From Amblyomma americanum (Eukaryota > Arthropoda > Arachnida > Ixodida > Ixodidae): a stretch of 64,000 nt of DNA. The DNA lies in contig NW_027526503.1 in assembly GCF_052857255.1 (NCBI RefSeq), positions 186,001-250,000 on the forward strand, read 5' to 3'. The position numbers and the translations under genes were made by a program. Below the pieces are notes generated by a model that worked only from the letters and a program-made list of their open reading frames with translations, ran no database searches and was not told where the DNA came from. Numbering within the stretch: position 1 is the stretch's first letter; every line of letters begins with the position of its first letter. Positions 63,861-64,000 of this stretch are shown here, one piece after another.

Positions 63861-64000
63861 AAGCTGTTTTAGTCCGAAACGAGCTAAATCACAGCACATT
63901 GGTTTTACAAGTGTTCCTCTGATACGCGTCAAAACTTTTTCTCTTATAACTGCGCGAAAAGCATGTATTCGTGCTTAAAAAAACGAAACAAGCTGTTTTA

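Larger units (their letters stand above)
1..64000. repeat. Satellite DNA array, ~129-bp monomer, ~500 head-to-tail copies
   Basis: The segment GCATGTATTC recurs every 125-129 bases from the first line to the last, for example at 124, 251, 380 and 508, with GCATGCATTC at 637. All copies lie in the same orientation and I saw no inverted monomer. Consensus monomer length is 129 bp; shorter forms come from small indels after GTTTTAC or GTCAA. G+C of the consensus is about 39%. No unique sequence, transposon, microsatellite or gene interrupts the array and both window ends cut through a monomer, so the true array is longer. Monomers differ by point changes and small indels, but distant blocks share the same ordered variants, so the array is built of higher-order repeats. 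The family is not one I recognise. Satellite identity is certain; a centromeric role is only inferred. Confidence 0.98.

Noticed and set aside
1..64000. CRISPR array
   Set aside because: There are no short repeats separated by unique spacers. The whole 129-bp unit is repetitive, with variation spread along it, and no cas-like gene is present.
1..64000. Transposon insertion or terminal repeats within the array
   Set aside because: I looked for breaks in the 125-129 bp rhythm and for target-site duplications and found none. All irregularities are whole-monomer or small-indel changes.
1..64000. Bacterial or phage origin of the window
   Set aside because: About 500 near-identical tandem monomers without any gene in 64 kb is not seen in bacterial or phage genomes and is typical of eukaryotic heterochromatin.

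Overview
The whole 64 kb window is one uninterrupted, single-orientation satellite DNA array. I see no protein-coding gene, RNA gene, transposon, CRISPR array or unique-sequence island, and neither end of the window reaches the edge of the array. The basic unit is a monomer of about 129 bp (common variants 125-128 bp, one class of about 114 bp), repeated roughly 500 times (64,000 divided by about 128). It is about 39% G+C. A near-consensus monomer lies at 57187-57315. The many short open frames on both strands are by-products: 129 is divisible by three, so a frame open in one monomer stays open for two or three monomers until a 125-128 bp variant or a point stop breaks it. At least two minus-strand frames and one plus-strand frame behave this way at once, which is not how a real gene looks.

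This is a eukaryotic chromosome of the centromeric, pericentromeric or subtelomeric heterochromatin type. I do not recognise the satellite family and cannot name the species. CpG is over-represented in the consensus (9 CpG against about 4.7 expected), which argues against long-term heavy CpG methylation of this array and fits many invertebrates, fungi and protists better than mammals. That is inference.

Above the monomer there is a strong higher-order structure. Diagnostic monomer variants recur in the same order in long blocks. Region by region: 1-12.7 kb holds two full copies and one truncated copy of a 5.4-5.8 kb higher-order repeat. 12.7-16.9 kb is a mixed segment with private variants. 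16.9-21.1 kb holds a tandem pair (2042/2156 bp). 19.2-26.5 kb holds a 3932-bp-spaced pair that overlaps it. 26.5-31.6 kb is a clean 2565-bp tandem duplication. 30.5-33.8 kb recurs at 53.0-56.3 kb. 33.8-37.5 kb is a dispersed fourth copy of the first higher-order repeat. 37.0-41.6 kb is a 2304-bp tandem duplication. 41.7-44.7 kb repeats 15.0-18.0 kb. 44.0-47.8 kb is a 1391/1267-bp triplication. 47.8-51.4 kb recurs at 60.3-63.9 kb (12,440 bp apart). 51.4-53.0 kb is a fifth partial copy of the first higher-order repeat. 55.7-59.1 kb holds a 2436-bp-spaced pair within a more diverged stretch that runs to 60.3 kb.

The monomer carries several short motifs, so each occurs hundreds of times: ACGCGT (MluI site, MCB-like), GCGCGAAA (identical to an E2F-type site), a TATAA, an A/T-tract switch AAAACTTTTT/AAAACGTTTT, three short dyads, and in the AATCCAACG subclass a minus-strand partial match to the mammalian CENP-B box. 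Whether any of these binds protein cannot be told from sequence. Homogenisation of the array alone would also conserve them.
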